Shown: one piece after another, positions 54,390-62,679 of the stretch
Layout: every line of letters begins with the position of its first letter
How positions within the stretch are numbered: the first letter of the stretch is position 1
Assembly: GCF_043195105.1 (NCBI RefSeq)
Contig: NZ_JBAFWO010000001.1
DNA length: 64,000 nucleotides
Source: NCEH01 sp002257205
Lineage (GTDB): Bacteria; Pseudomonadota; Alphaproteobacteria; Rhizobiales; Xanthobacteraceae
Direction: 5' to 3' (one strand)
Notes under the pieces: generated by a model
Database searches by the model: none
What the model was told of the DNA's origin: nothing
Seen by the model: the letters and a program-made list of their open reading frames with translations, nothing else
Made by a program: the position numbers and the translations under genes

Positions 54390-56216
54390 ATGAACGCCTT
54401 GCATCCCAATCTCTGTGTCTGCGGCAGCGGCTTACGGCCAGTGCGCTGCTGCCAGCTGGACCTGCGCACGCTCGGGCCGGCGGCGGCGAGCCGGCATCTG
54501 CTGCCGGTGGTGGACCAGGCGATCGCCAGCCACGCGCGCGGCGCGATCGTGGAGGCGGAACGGCTCTGCCTGGAGGTGCTGGAGCTGGCGCCGGGGCAGG
54601 GCGGTGCACTCGCCATCCTCTATCAGATCCGCAAGGCGCAGGGCGCGCTGCCGGCGGCCGAGGCGCTGGTGCGGCGGCTGGTGATGCTGGACCCGAACAA
54701 TGTCTGGGCGACCCAGGAACTGGCCCTGCTGCTGTTCGGCAAGGGTGACCTTGCCGAGGCGGAGGTTCACGCCCGCAACGCGGTGCGCATCGCGCCGGCC
54801 GATCCGCAGTCGCACAATCTCATGGGCATGGTCACGACCGAGGCCAACCGGCCCCAGGTCGGCGAATTTCATTATCGGCGCGCGCTGGACCTGCTTGGAC
54901 ACCGCCCGCCGATCCTCCTCGCCAATCTCGCCTGGAATCTGAAGAACCAGGGCAAGATGGCCGAGGCCCGTGCGCTTTATCAAGAATCCGCGGCCGCCGC
55001 CCCGGCGGTGCTCCAAACCCTGCTGGGCTGGGCGCGCATGGAGGAGACCGACCGCGACTTCGCCCGTGCCGACGCTTTGCTGGACCAGGCGGGGGCGATC
55101 GCGCCCGACCATCCGAGCATCCTCCTGAACCGCGCCATCGTGCGCGGCCGCGCCAAGGATTATGACGGGGCGCTGGCGATCCTCGATCGGATCGAGCAGC
55201 GCAGCCCTGGCGGCGGGCTCGGCACCAATGAGATGCTGGAGAAAGGCCGCCTGCTCGACAAGATGGGCCGCTACGACGAGGCCTTTGCGGCTTTCGATGC
55301 CGGCAAGCGCCAGAATGTGGCGGTGAGCGGCACAATCTATATGGCCGAGCATGCCGCCGATCTCGCCGCCCGGCTGAAGGCCTATTTCACCGCCGGCCGC
55401 CTGCGCATCGTGCCCCGGGCAAAGCCGGTGGAGAGTGGGCCGCGCCCCGTGTTCATCCTTGGCTTCCCGCGTTCCGGCACCACCATGGTGGAGCAGACGC
55501 TTTCCGCCCATCCCAAGGTATCCGCGGGTGATGAGCTGACCTTCGTCCACGACATCGCCAATCTGATGCCGCGCATGCTCAACAGCCCGCTGGCCTATCC
55601 CGAGGCGCTGGCCGATCTGTGGATGGGCGATCAATGCGAGGGACTGGACAATCTGCGCGATTATTATCTTCAGCGCGCGCGCCAATCGGGCATCATGGAG
55701 CCGGGCGCCACCCGCTTCACCGACAAGATGCCGCTGAACGAGACCCATATGGGCCTCATCGCCCTGATGTTCCCGGATGCGCCGCTGATCCATGTGCTGC
55801 GCCACCCGCTGGATATTGTCCTGTCGGTCTATTCCAATCATCTCACCCATGGCTTTTACTGCGCCAATGCGCTGGAAACCATTGCGCAGCACTATCTGCT
55901 GGTGATGGATCTCGTGGATCACTATCGGCGCGAGATGACGTTGAAATATCTGGCGGTCCGCTATGAGGACATCGTCGACGACCAGGAGGCGCATGTGCGC
56001 CGCATGCTCGCTTTCGCCGACCTTCCGTTCGACAAAAGGTGCCTGCAATTCCACGAGAACAGGCGTTATGCGCGCACCGCCAGCTATGCCCAGGTGACCG
56101 AGAAGCTCTATGACCATTCGCGCTATCGCTATCGCTTCTATCTCAAGCATCTGGCGCCGGTGATTGCGATGCTGGAGCCGGTGATCGCGCGCCTCGGCTA
56201 TACGATCGATGGCTAG
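54390..56216 (+). CDS. TPR-containing sulfotransferase family protein
   Basis: A 608-residue protein. N-terminal CVCGSGLRPVRCC (residues 9-21) is a SEC-C-like zinc knuckle. Tetratricopeptide units occupy about 30-320 (e.g. NVWATQELALLLFGKGDLAE). The C-terminal domain (about 345-600) is a sulfotransferase: 5'-PSB motif FPRSGTTMVEQ near 357, HPLDIVLSVYSNHL as the 3'-phosphate loop near 473. It should transfer sulfate from PAPS to an acceptor, probably a protein or glycan bound by the TPRs. It starts 58 bases after the autotransporter stop with no obvious terminator and overlaps the next gene by eight bases. Cytoplasmic unless exported unusually. Confidence 0.88.
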   Translation: MNALHPNLCVCGSGLRPVRCCQLDLRTLGPAAASRHLLPVVDQAIASHARGAIVEAERLCLEVLELAPGQGGALAILYQIRKAQGALPAAEALVRRLVMLDPNNVWATQELALLLFGKGDLAEAEVHARNAVRIAPADPQSHNLMGMVTTEANRPQVGEFHYRRALDLLGHRPPILLANLAWNLKNQGKMAEARALYQESAAAAPAVLQTLLGWARMEETDRDFARADALLDQAGAIAPDHPSILLNRAIVRGRAKDYDGALAILDRIEQRSPGGGLGTNEMLEKGRLLDKMGRYDEAFAAFDAGKRQNVAVSGTIYMAEHAADLAARLKAYFTAGRLRIVPRAKPVESGPRPVFILGFPRSGTTMVEQTLSAHPKVSAGDELTFVHDIANLMPRMLNSPLAYPEALADLWMGDQCEGLDNLRDYYLQRARQSGIMEPGATRFTDKMPLNETHMGLIALMFPDAPLIHVLRHPLDIVLSVYSNHLTHGFYCANALETIAQHYLLVMDLVDHYRREMTLKYLAVRYEDIVDDQEAHVRRMLAFADLPFDKRCLQFHENRRYARTASYAQVTEKLYDHSRYRYRFYLKHLAPVIAMLEPVIARLGYTIDG

Positions 56217-57705
56217 CGGGGGGCCGGCTCATCCAGCGGGATCCGGCACGGCCGGCCTGGTGCGGGGTCCTGAGGGCGTCTTTGGCCCGCAGGTGCTGGC
56301 GAGCGGTCCGCAGGGGATCACCCGCACCGTCGACGGCTGGCTGGCGGAGGCTGAGGCCCACGAGCAGGCCGGACGACTGGAGGAGGCCGAGCGGATACTC
56401 GCCCAGGTGCTTCAGGCCATGCCGCATTATGCTCCAGCGCTGCACCAGGGCGCCATTTTGTCCCATCGGCGCCAGCGGCCCCAGGAGGCCCTCGACCGGC
56501 TCGAACGGGCGCTTGCCGTGGCTCCGGACCACCCTTTGTTTCACCGCAACATCTGCGAGATTTATCGCGGCCTATGCCGCCTCGACGAGGCCGTGTTTCA
56601 CGGCCGCCGGGCGGTGGAGCTGACGCCGGACGACGCGGGCGCCAATTACAATCTCGGCGTCATCCATTACGACCGCATGGAAATCGACGCCGCCATCCAT
56701 TATGCGCGCCGCGCGTTGGAACTGGACCCGGCCATGGCGGCGGCGCATTTCGAGCTGGCGGAAGCCCTGCTGGTGGATGGGCAGTTCGCCGAGGGCTGGC
56801 GCGAATATGAATGGCGGTTCGACCTGCCCAGCTCGCAGCCGCTGCTGCCGCTCAAGGACAAGCCGCAATGGGATGGCCAGCCCATGCCCGAGGGCACCTT
56901 GCTGCTGATCGGCGACCAGGGCTTCGGCGATACCATCCAGTTCTGCCGTTATGTCAGCGATGTGGCCCGGCTCTGTCCCAATCTCATCATGGCGTGCAGT
57001 TCGGAGATGAAGCCGATCGTGCTGCAGCAAGGCGGCATCACCCAATATTTCGACCGGTGGGAGCATGCGCCGGCCTTCGACGCCTATTGCCCGCTGTCGG
57101 GCCTTCCCCGGCTGTTCGGCACGGCGTTGGAGAGCATTCCGGCGCCGGTGCCCTATGTCCGCGCCGATCCGGCCAAAGTGGAACACTGGCGCGCCCGGCT
57201 CGCCGAGCTAGTTCCGCAGGACTTCCAGAGCGTGGGTGTGGTGTGGGCCGGACGGCCGACCCATGGCAATGACTTCAACCGCTCCATGAGCCTTCGGACC
57301 TTGGCCCCGCTCGGCCGCCTGCCACGGACCGCGTTGGTGTCGCTTCAGATGGGGCCGGCGATGGCGCAGGTTGCGGAATATTATGGCGCGGCGCCGCTGA
57401 TCAACCTCGCCGCCGAAATCGTCGATTTCACCGATACCATGGCGATCCTGGAGATCCTCGACGACATCGTCGCCGTGGATACGTCCATCGTGCATCTGGC
57501 GGGCGCGATGGGCCGGCCGGTCTCGGTGCTGTTGCCGTTCGCGCCGGACTGGCGCTGGCTGCGGGAACGCGCCGACACCCCCTGGTATCCCAGCGTCCGT
57601 CTGTTCCGCCAGCCGCGCAGCGCCGCCTGGGCGGAGCCGGTCGCGGCGGTGACCGCCCACCTGGCGCGCCAAGCAGGGACCCGCGGTCGTGGCCCGCGCA
57701 GCTAA
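56209..57705 (+). CDS. TPR protein with heptosyltransferase/OGT-like GT-B domain
   Basis: A 498-residue protein. TPR units at about 45-215 (EAHEQAGRLEEAERILAQVL; GANYNLGVIHYDRMEID; HFELAEALLVDGQFAEGWRE). The C-terminal half carries WDGQPMPEGTLLLIGDQGFG, SVGVVWAGRPTHGNDFNRSM near 344, and DIVAVDTSIVHLAGAMGRPV near 420, the nucleotide-sugar pocket of GT9/heptosyltransferase-like and SPINDLY-like enzymes. Similar TPR-GT proteins modify autotransporter adhesins or flagellins. It overlaps the sulfotransferase by eight bases, so both are probably made together. Sugar donor and acceptor cannot be stated. Confidence 0.85.
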   Translation: MASGGPAHPAGSGTAGLVRGPEGVFGPQVLASGPQGITRTVDGWLAEAEAHEQAGRLEEAERILAQVLQAMPHYAPALHQGAILSHRRQRPQEALDRLERALAVAPDHPLFHRNICEIYRGLCRLDEAVFHGRRAVELTPDDAGANYNLGVIHYDRMEIDAAIHYARRALELDPAMAAAHFELAEALLVDGQFAEGWREYEWRFDLPSSQPLLPLKDKPQWDGQPMPEGTLLLIGDQGFGDTIQFCRYVSDVARLCPNLIMACSSEMKPIVLQQGGITQYFDRWEHAPAFDAYCPLSGLPRLFGTALESIPAPVPYVRADPAKVEHWRARLAELVPQDFQSVGVVWAGRPTHGNDFNRSMSLRTLAPLGRLPRTALVSLQMGPAMAQVAEYYGAAPLINLAAEIVDFTDTMAILEILDDIVAVDTSIVHLAGAMGRPVSVLLPFAPDWRWLRERADTPWYPSVRLFRQPRSAAWAEPVAAVTAHLARQAGTRGRGPRS

Positions 57706-57732
57706 GCGCCTTTCCCCGCTTCAGGGGTGGAG

Positions 57733-57833
57733 AGAGCATTTCATCGTCTCACGGAAACGTTGAAATGCTCTAACTCATTGCGGTGTCACATTTTTTCACC
57801 TGAACCGGTGCCCACTTCGCTCGAAAATGCTCT
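57733..57833. repeat. RIME-like intergenic mosaic palindromes
   Basis: Two dyads: AGAGCATTTCA (57733-57743) against TGAAATGCTCT (57761-57771), and a block 57787-57833 with CACATTTTTTCACCTGAACC at one end and CGAAAATGCTCT at the other. The latter is the reverse complement of a mosaic element I recognise as common in Rhizobiales (AGAGCATTTTC...ACCGGTTC...). It follows the last gene of the autotransporter unit and may also act as its transcript end. Confidence 0.75.
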
Positions 57834-57981
57834 GCCGCGCGCTGACGGCGGGGCATAACCTGGAGATATCCGCCGCCGCGCCAAACTGTATCGCAAGGGG
57901 CGGAAAGAAGCGGCTAAGGTCGGCCCGGATTTCGCGCATCGCGCCCCACGCCCTTGCATCTGACCTTCCAGGAGCCGTCCC

Positions 57982-58860
57982 ATGCCGCTTCGCACGATGC
58001 TTTTCGCGCCGGGCAATCACGCCCGCCGAGTCGAAAAGGCCTTCGAAGTGGGGGCGGACGCGGTCATCCTCGATCTGGAGGATGCGGTGGCCGTCAGCGA
58101 GAAGAGCGCCACGCGCCCGCTGGTGGTGGAGGCCCTCGCCCGGCCGCGCCGCTGCGCCGGCTATGTGCGCGTCAACGCCATGGACACGCCGTTCTGCTTC
58201 GGCGACCTTGCCGCCGTGGTGCGCCCCGGGGTCGACGGCATCATGCTGCCGAAAATCGAATCGGCGCGGCACCTGTTCGCGGCCGATTGGATCCTCACCC
58301 AGTTGGAGCGCCAGCACGGCCTGCCCGAACGCGGCATCGACCTGCTGCCCATCGTCGAGACCGCCAAGGGCTTCGCCAATCTTGCGGAAATCGTCACTGC
58401 CGGCACCCGCGTGCGGCGCTTCGCGTTCGGTGCGGGAGACTTCGCCCTCGACACCAACATGAACTGGACCGCCCATGAGGGCGAGCTGGCCCACGCCCGC
58501 GCCAGCCTCGTAGCCGCCTGCCGCGCCGCCGATCTGGAGCCGCCCATCGACAGCGTCTGGGTTCGGCTCGACGATGCGGAGGGGCTGAAGCGCTCCGCCG
58601 CGTTTGTGGCCGGCACGGGCTTCCAGGGCAAGATGTGCATCCATCCGGCGCAGATTCCCGTGGTCAACGCGGTGTTCACGCCCGGCGACGCCGAAATCGC
58701 CATGGCGCGGCGCATCGTCGAGGCATTCGCGCAAGCCGAGGCGCGGGGTGAGGCCGCGTTCCAGCTCGACGGCAAGTTCGTGGATTATCCCATCGTCTTC
58801 CGGGCCCAGCGCGTGCTCGCCACGGTCCAGGCGATCCGCGACCGGGAGCAGGCGGCCTGA
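57982..58860 (+). CDS. HpcH/HpaI aldolase / citrate-lyase-beta-like CoA ester lyase
   Basis: A 292-residue TIM-barrel enzyme. FAPGNHARRVEKAFEVGADA near 9-28 and AVILDLEDAV, then RVNAMDTPFCFGDL, IMLPKIES (metal-binding Glu), and KMCIHPAQIPVVN near 217 are the CitE/malyl-CoA-lyase signatures. It should cleave or form a hydroxy-dicarboxylyl-CoA, releasing acetyl-CoA or glyoxylate, or hydrolyse a malyl-CoA-like ester. ATG 57982 follows AGGAGCCGTCCC. It is transcribed right toward a GntR regulator and TRAP genes; it may belong to the same hydroxy-acid route. Confidence 0.88.
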   Translation: MPLRTMLFAPGNHARRVEKAFEVGADAVILDLEDAVAVSEKSATRPLVVEALARPRRCAGYVRVNAMDTPFCFGDLAAVVRPGVDGIMLPKIESARHLFAADWILTQLERQHGLPERGIDLLPIVETAKGFANLAEIVTAGTRVRRFAFGAGDFALDTNMNWTAHEGELAHARASLVAACRAADLEPPIDSVWVRLDDAEGLKRSAAFVAGTGFQGKMCIHPAQIPVVNAVFTPGDAEIAMARRIVEAFAQAEARGEAAFQLDGKFVDYPIVFRAQRVLATVQAIRDREQAA

Positions 58861-59275
58861 TGCGCGCGCCGGGGCGAGGCGGGCGTAGGGATAGGCGCGG
58901 CCATCGCAAGTAAAGCGGGAATAACCCTCGCCCAATTCAGCGGTCGGCCCGCCGGTATATTTGCCCACCGCGGTCTATATTTCGCCCGGCTGAAGTGGAC
59001 GAGGGGGCTCGGTCTGGCCAAAGGCTCGGGAGGCAAATACCTGGCGACGCTTCGTTGGGGCGGCCGAGCCGGGACGCCTCGCGCGCCCGTGTCGGGGACG
59101 CGAGAGCGATGCGCACGCCGAGATTTTCGGGTATAAGATCATGTTCAGACAGACAATCGGTTTGTATTCGCGGGTTCTGGACAGGCGCCACCAGTGACGC
59201 CAATATTTGATTCATCGGGCCGTGGTGCCGGGTTGGTCCAGTGCTTCGGCGTGAGACAAGAGAAAAGTACGGCGG
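58861..59275. other. Gap between the CoA-lyase and GntR genes
   Basis: About 415 bases with no gene seen. It holds the likely promoter region of the GntR gene; a dyad resembling an FCD-type operator lies at 59152-59167. No terminator or RNA motif was recognised, although the minus-strand text around 58937-60052 stays open by chance. Confidence 0.5.
59152..59167. promoter_or_regulatory. Candidate operator upstream of gntR
   Basis: GACAATCGGTTTGTAT, about 110 bases before the GntR ATG. Its reverse complement, ATACAAACCGATTGTC, matches ATACAATCATATTGAC at 61383-61398 at 12 of 16 positions, with the inverted ACAA/TTGT halves kept. Suggests autoregulation by the adjacent FCD-type protein. Needs binding data. 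Confidence 0.4.
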
Positions 59276-59998
59276 ATGAGTGAAGCAAGGGAATTTGACA
59301 AGGAATTCTTGGTCGCGCGGCCGGCGGCGCTGCTGCGGCACAGCGTGACTGAAAGCATCCGCCAGGCCATCGCCGCGGGCCGGTTCCGTCCCGGCGAGCG
59401 CATGCCCGAGCGCGACCTGTGCGAGATGACCGGCGTGAGCCGGACCTTGGTGCGCGAGGCGCTGCGCCAGCTGGAATCCGAGGGCCTGATCGAGGTGGTC
59501 GCCCACAAGGGACCGGTGGTGGCCCGCATCACCGCCGCCCAGGCGATCGGGGTCTATCAGGTGCGCGAGGTGCTGGAAGGGCTCGCCGCGCAATTGTTCG
59601 CCGCCCACGCCTCGGAAGAGCAGTATCGCGACCTGCATGCCGCCTTCGAGGAGGTGAAGAGCGAGGAACTGGCGGTCAAGCGCGTGACCTTGAAGAACAA
59701 ATTCTATCAATGCCTCATCGCCGGTTCGGGCAATGATGCCCTCGGCAAGGCCCTGTTCATGCTGAATTCGCGCACCATGTTGCTGCGCGCCCAATCGCTC
59801 CAGGCGCCCAACCGCTGGAACCAGAGCTTGAGCGAGCTTCAGGCGCTGATGGACGCCCTCGACGAGCGTGACCCCGTAAAGGCGCGCGCCATCGCCATGG
59901 ACCATGTCCGCCGGGCGGCTGCCGCCGCCATGCACACGTTCTCCATGGACGGGCGCGAGGACAAGCGCCGCCGCCGCACACCCGCCGCTTATGCGTGA
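59276..59998 (+). CDS. GntR family regulator, FadR/FCD subfamily
   Basis: A 240-residue regulator. Winged helix about 22-88 (SVTESIRQAIAAGRFRPGER; CEMTGVSRTLVREALRQLES). FCD effector domain about 100-225 (KNKFYQCLIAGSGNDALGKA near 140). The C-terminus is very basic (KRRRRTPAAYA). It stands between a CoA-lyase gene and the dehydrogenase/TRAP genes, and candidate operator sites occur upstream of it and in the divergent region before dctP. It likely senses the organic acid taken up by the TRAP transporter. Confidence 0.9.
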   Translation: MSEAREFDKEFLVARPAALLRHSVTESIRQAIAAGRFRPGERMPERDLCEMTGVSRTLVREALRQLESEGLIEVVAHKGPVVARITAAQAIGVYQVREVLEGLAAQLFAAHASEEQYRDLHAAFEEVKSEELAVKRVTLKNKFYQCLIAGSGNDALGKALFMLNSRTMLLRAQSLQAPNRWNQSLSELQALMDALDERDPVKARAIAMDHVRRAAAAAMHTFSMDGREDKRRRRTPAAYA

Positions 59999-60080
59999 GC
60001 GCGCCGCCGCTGGCATCGCCCGCGCTGTGCGGGTCGGTGCGCGACGGGGCAAGGTGTAAGGGCGAGATTAGAATAATATT

Positions 60081-60091
60081 GTATGATTGTA
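60081..60091. promoter_or_regulatory. TATGATTGTA-type motif in convergent region
   Basis: GTATGATTGTA lies inside the A/T-rich palindrome-like run ATAATATTGTATGATTGTAA. Its core TATGATTGTA also occurs (reverse) at 61384-61393. Its place between two 3' ends is odd for an operator; it may be an antisense or decoy site, or chance in A/T-rich DNA. Confidence 0.25.
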
Positions 60092-60143
60092 ATATTAAAA
60101 CGCCGGCTCCGCGCAGGGTGGCCCCCGGGGCGCGCGACCGGCC

Positions 60144-60293
60144 GGCGTGGATGGCCGGGACAAGCCCGGCCACGACGATGCGAAAGACGACGCGCCTTTG
60201 GTCGAAAACTCTCTAAGACCGATCGACATTCCCGGTTCGACGCCGTTGCGGGAGACATCGTCATGCATGGGTTTGTCCCGTGCATCCACGCGG
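60144..60293. repeat. Pair of inverted alphaproteobacterial repeats
   Basis: The unit at 60144-60180 (containing GGCCGGG-ACAAG-CCCGGCC, itself a hairpin) recurs inverted and degenerate at 60256-60293. Both keep CGTGGATG, GGGACAA and CGATG blocks. The pair is about 75 bases apart and could form one long hairpin at the convergent 3' ends. Confidence 0.7.
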
Positions 60294-60342
60294 CACCGCT
60301 GGCACCGGCTTTTTCGGCGAACCGGTGTTCGCCGAACGTGCT

Positions 60343-61239
60343 CTAGGAGGCGCTGCGCACCTTCACGCCCGCCTCGTCTTCCACCAAGGTGACGATCTTC
60401 GTGAAGTCGGATTCAAAGCCGAGCTTGCGCACCGCCTCCGCCCAGAGCTTGGCCACCACGTCGCAGGCCTCCAGGGACAGGCCCATGGCCTTGGCCTCTT
60501 GCATGAACAATTGCACGTCCTTGTTCATAAGCCCGGTGGAGAAGCCGTAGTCGAACGTGCCCGGCAGGATGGACTGGGGAAATTTCTGGAGCGTGGCGGT
60601 GTTGCGGCCGCTGCCCACATTGATCACGTTGACCATCACCGTGGGGTCGATGCCGGCCTTCGCGCCCATCACCAGGGCCTCCGAGCTCAGCGCCATGGCG
60701 GCCGCCGAAAGCAGGTTGTTCACCAGCTTCATGGTCTGGGCGAGCCCCTGCTTCTCGCTGATATAGAAGGGTTTTCCGATCACCGTCAGCTCGGGCATCA
60801 AATCGTCGTAATCCGTCTTGGGGCCGGAGAACATGACCGCGAGCGTGCCCGCCTTGGCCCCCCCGACGCCGCCGCTGACCGGGGAATCCATCCACACAAT
60901 GTTTTTCGCCTTCATCCGCTCGGCGAGGCTCGCGGCCATGTCCGGGCCGGTGGTGGAGAGGTCCACGATGCGCTTGACCCGGGTGCCGGCGGCAAGGCCG
61001 TTTTCCCCTATGGCGACCGCCTCGATGATCGGTGGCGTCGGCAGGGAGAGAAAGATGGTTTCGGCCTTGGAGGCGACGTCCGCCGGCGATGTGGCGCGCA
61101 CGGCGCCGCGGTCGACGAAGGCTTGAACCGCGTCCTCGCGCGTGTCGAAGACGACGAGCGTGCAGCCAGCGTCCAGAAGGCGTCCCGCCATCTGCATGCC
61201 CATGTTGCCGAGACCGATGAAGCCGAATGTTTTGCTCAA
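60343..61239 (-). CDS. NAD(P)-dependent beta-hydroxyacid dehydrogenase (3-hydroxyisobutyrate / tartronate-semialdehyde reductase-like)
   Basis: A 298-residue enzyme. The N-terminus reads TFGFIGLGNMGMQMAGRL (cofactor loop), followed by LSTTGPDMAASLAERM, MDSPVSGGVGGAKAGTL near 116-132 and MKLVNNLLSAAAMAL near 165, where K is the catalytic residue. Oxidises or reduces a beta-hydroxy acid with NAD(P). TTG 61239 is chosen since GGAGG lies five bases before it; four more in-frame codons upstream would bury the ribosome site. Divergent from dctP. Confidence 0.9.
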   Translation of the reverse strand: MSKTFGFIGLGNMGMQMAGRLLDAGCTLVVFDTREDAVQAFVDRGAVRATSPADVASKAETIFLSLPTPPIIEAVAIGENGLAAGTRVKRIVDLSTTGPDMAASLAERMKAKNIVWMDSPVSGGVGGAKAGTLAVMFSGPKTDYDDLMPELTVIGKPFYISEKQGLAQTMKLVNNLLSAAAMALSSEALVMGAKAGIDPTVMVNVINVGSGRNTATLQKFPQSILPGTFDYGFSTGLMNKDVQLFMQEAKAMGLSLEACDVVAKLWAEAVRKLGFESDFTKIVTLVEDEAGVKVRSAS

Positions 61240-61669
61240 GATTTCCTCCAACCCGATGGTGGCCGCACGCCGCCTTCTGGCGGTCGCTGTCGCACGGGGA
61301 AGAATGCTCCGCCGGGGCGAGGGACCGGCCGCCGGTGCGGAGCTGTGTGTGACGCAGGCACAATATCGACCTTATTTCAGTAATACAATCATATTGACAT
61401 CGCCGGGGAGACGTGTTGAGTTTTCGTCAGTTCCGTGAGGGGGCGCACCATTTCGCGCGGCTTTTTTGTCCGTGCAGTGGAGCGCCTCAACGCCTTCGAC
61501 CGAAGCGCTTACCTGTCGCAATTGGTTCGCCCCGTCGCGGTTCCATTCTCATATCCGCGCCGGCCCCGGCGGTGTTCAGGGCCTGTGCGCGGCAATGAAC
61601 AGGCGGACGCCCGAACCGGCGCCACGTCCAAAAAAACAAATCGCGTGAAGATATTCACGAGGAGGAAAC
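61240..61669. other. Divergent promoter region before the TRAP genes
   Basis: About 430 bases. A motif at 61383-61398 overlaps TTGACA (61394-61399), a plausible -35 box for dctP, but the -10 region is poor. GAGGAGGAAAC before 61670 is the dctP ribosome site. No RNA or coding feature is accepted. Confidence 0.5.
61383..61398. promoter_or_regulatory. Candidate GntR operator in the TRAP/dehydrogenase divergent region
   Basis: ATACAATCATATTGAC; compare 59152-59167 reversed (12 of 16 equal). It lies 145 bases before the TTG of the dehydrogenase and 270 bases before dctP, and overlaps a TTGACA hexamer on the plus strand. Inference only. Confidence 0.4.
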
Positions 61670-62668
61670 ATGAAGCCGATCGTCTTGGCCGCAGTCGCGG
61701 CAACACTGCTGTGCGGCAGTGCCATGGCGCAGGAACAGTGCCAGCCCGGCGAGACCGTGATCAAATACAGTCACGTCAGCGCGCCCACCGGAAATCCAAA
61801 GGGAGAGATGGCGGTCGCCCTGGCCAAGCGCATCAATGCCGAGATGAACGGCAAGCTGTGCATGCAGGTCTATCCGAGTTCCCAGCTCTACAATGACGAC
61901 GAGGTGATGGAGGCGCTGGCCATCGGCGACGTCCAGCTGGCCTCGCCCGATATCGGCAAGCTTGGCGCCTACACCAAGAAGTTCGACGTCTTCAACCTGC
62001 CGTTCCTGTTCAAGGACACCGATGCGGTTTCCCGCTTCACCCACGGCCCGGTGGGTCAGAAGCTGCTGGAGTCCATGCAGAGCAACGGCTTCGTCGGCGT
62101 GACCTATCTCTATAACGGCCTGCGCGCGTGGTCGGCCAATCGCCCCTTGCTGGAACCGAAGGACCTCAAGGGTCTGAAGATCCGCGCCACCACCTCCGAC
62201 GTTTCCATCGCCATGATCAGCGCCCTCGGTGCCACCGCGCAACCGCTGGCCTGGAGCGAGGTGTTCGGCGCCTTGCAGACCGGCGTCGTCGATGGCCAGG
62301 AAAACACTTGGTCCAACATCTATACCGGAAAACTTTATGAAGTTCAGGACGGCATCACCGAGACAAATCACCAGTTCCTGACCTACATCCTTGTGACGTC
62401 GAAAAAGTTCATGGACAAGCTTTCTCCGGATGTGCGCGCTCAGTTCCTGAAAATCTCCAACGAGGTCGCGGAGGAATACAATAAGAAAGCAACCGCGATC
62501 AATGACCAGAGCAAGCAGCGCATCATCGATGCCGGCGTGAAGGTGCGTCATCTTTCGCCCGAGCAGCGCCAGCGGTGGGTCGATGTCGTCAAGCCGGTCT
62601 GGAAGCAGTTCGAGAGCGGCATCGGGGCCGATGTGATCCAGGCGGCCGTGGCCTCCAACACCCCCTGA
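61670..62668 (+). CDS. dctP: TRAP transporter substrate-binding protein (DctP type)
   Basis: A 332-residue periplasmic receptor. Signal peptide about 1-20 (MKPIVLAAVAATLLCGSAMA). The mature protein has IKYSHVSAPTGNPKGEMAVA, GDVQLASPDIGKLGAYTKKF, GLKIRATTSDVSIAMISALG (with the conserved carboxylate-binding Arg in KIR, near 167) and QTGVVDGQENTWSNIYTGKL. DctP binds C4-dicarboxylates and related hydroxy acids. It is followed by an attenuator hairpin and the two permease genes. Confidence 0.93.
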   Translation: MKPIVLAAVAATLLCGSAMAQEQCQPGETVIKYSHVSAPTGNPKGEMAVALAKRINAEMNGKLCMQVYPSSQLYNDDEVMEALAIGDVQLASPDIGKLGAYTKKFDVFNLPFLFKDTDAVSRFTHGPVGQKLLESMQSNGFVGVTYLYNGLRAWSANRPLLEPKDLKGLKIRATTSDVSIAMISALGATAQPLAWSEVFGALQTGVVDGQENTWSNIYTGKLYEVQDGITETNHQFLTYILVTSKKFMDKLSPDVRAQFLKISNEVAEEYNKKATAINDQSKQRIIDAGVKVRHLSPEQRQRWVDVVKPVWKQFESGIGADVIQAAVASNTP

Positions 62669-62679
62669 ACCGAGGCGGT

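Larger units (their letters stand above)
59999..60342. other. Convergent intergenic region with repeats
   Basis: About 340 bases between the 3' ends of gntR and the dehydrogenase gene. It holds an A/T-rich patch (60067-60100) with a TACAATCATAC site (60081-60091, minus sense), and two halves of a Rhizobiales-type repeat at 60144-60180 and 60256-60293, plus a 10-bp hairpin (60313-60322 with 60327-60336). No coding signal. Confidence 0.6.

Noticed and set aside
60313..60336. Hairpin TTCGGCGAAC/GTTCGCCGAA as terminator of the minus-strand dehydrogenase gene
   Set aside because: On the minus strand it is followed by A's, not T's; more likely part of the local repeat element.
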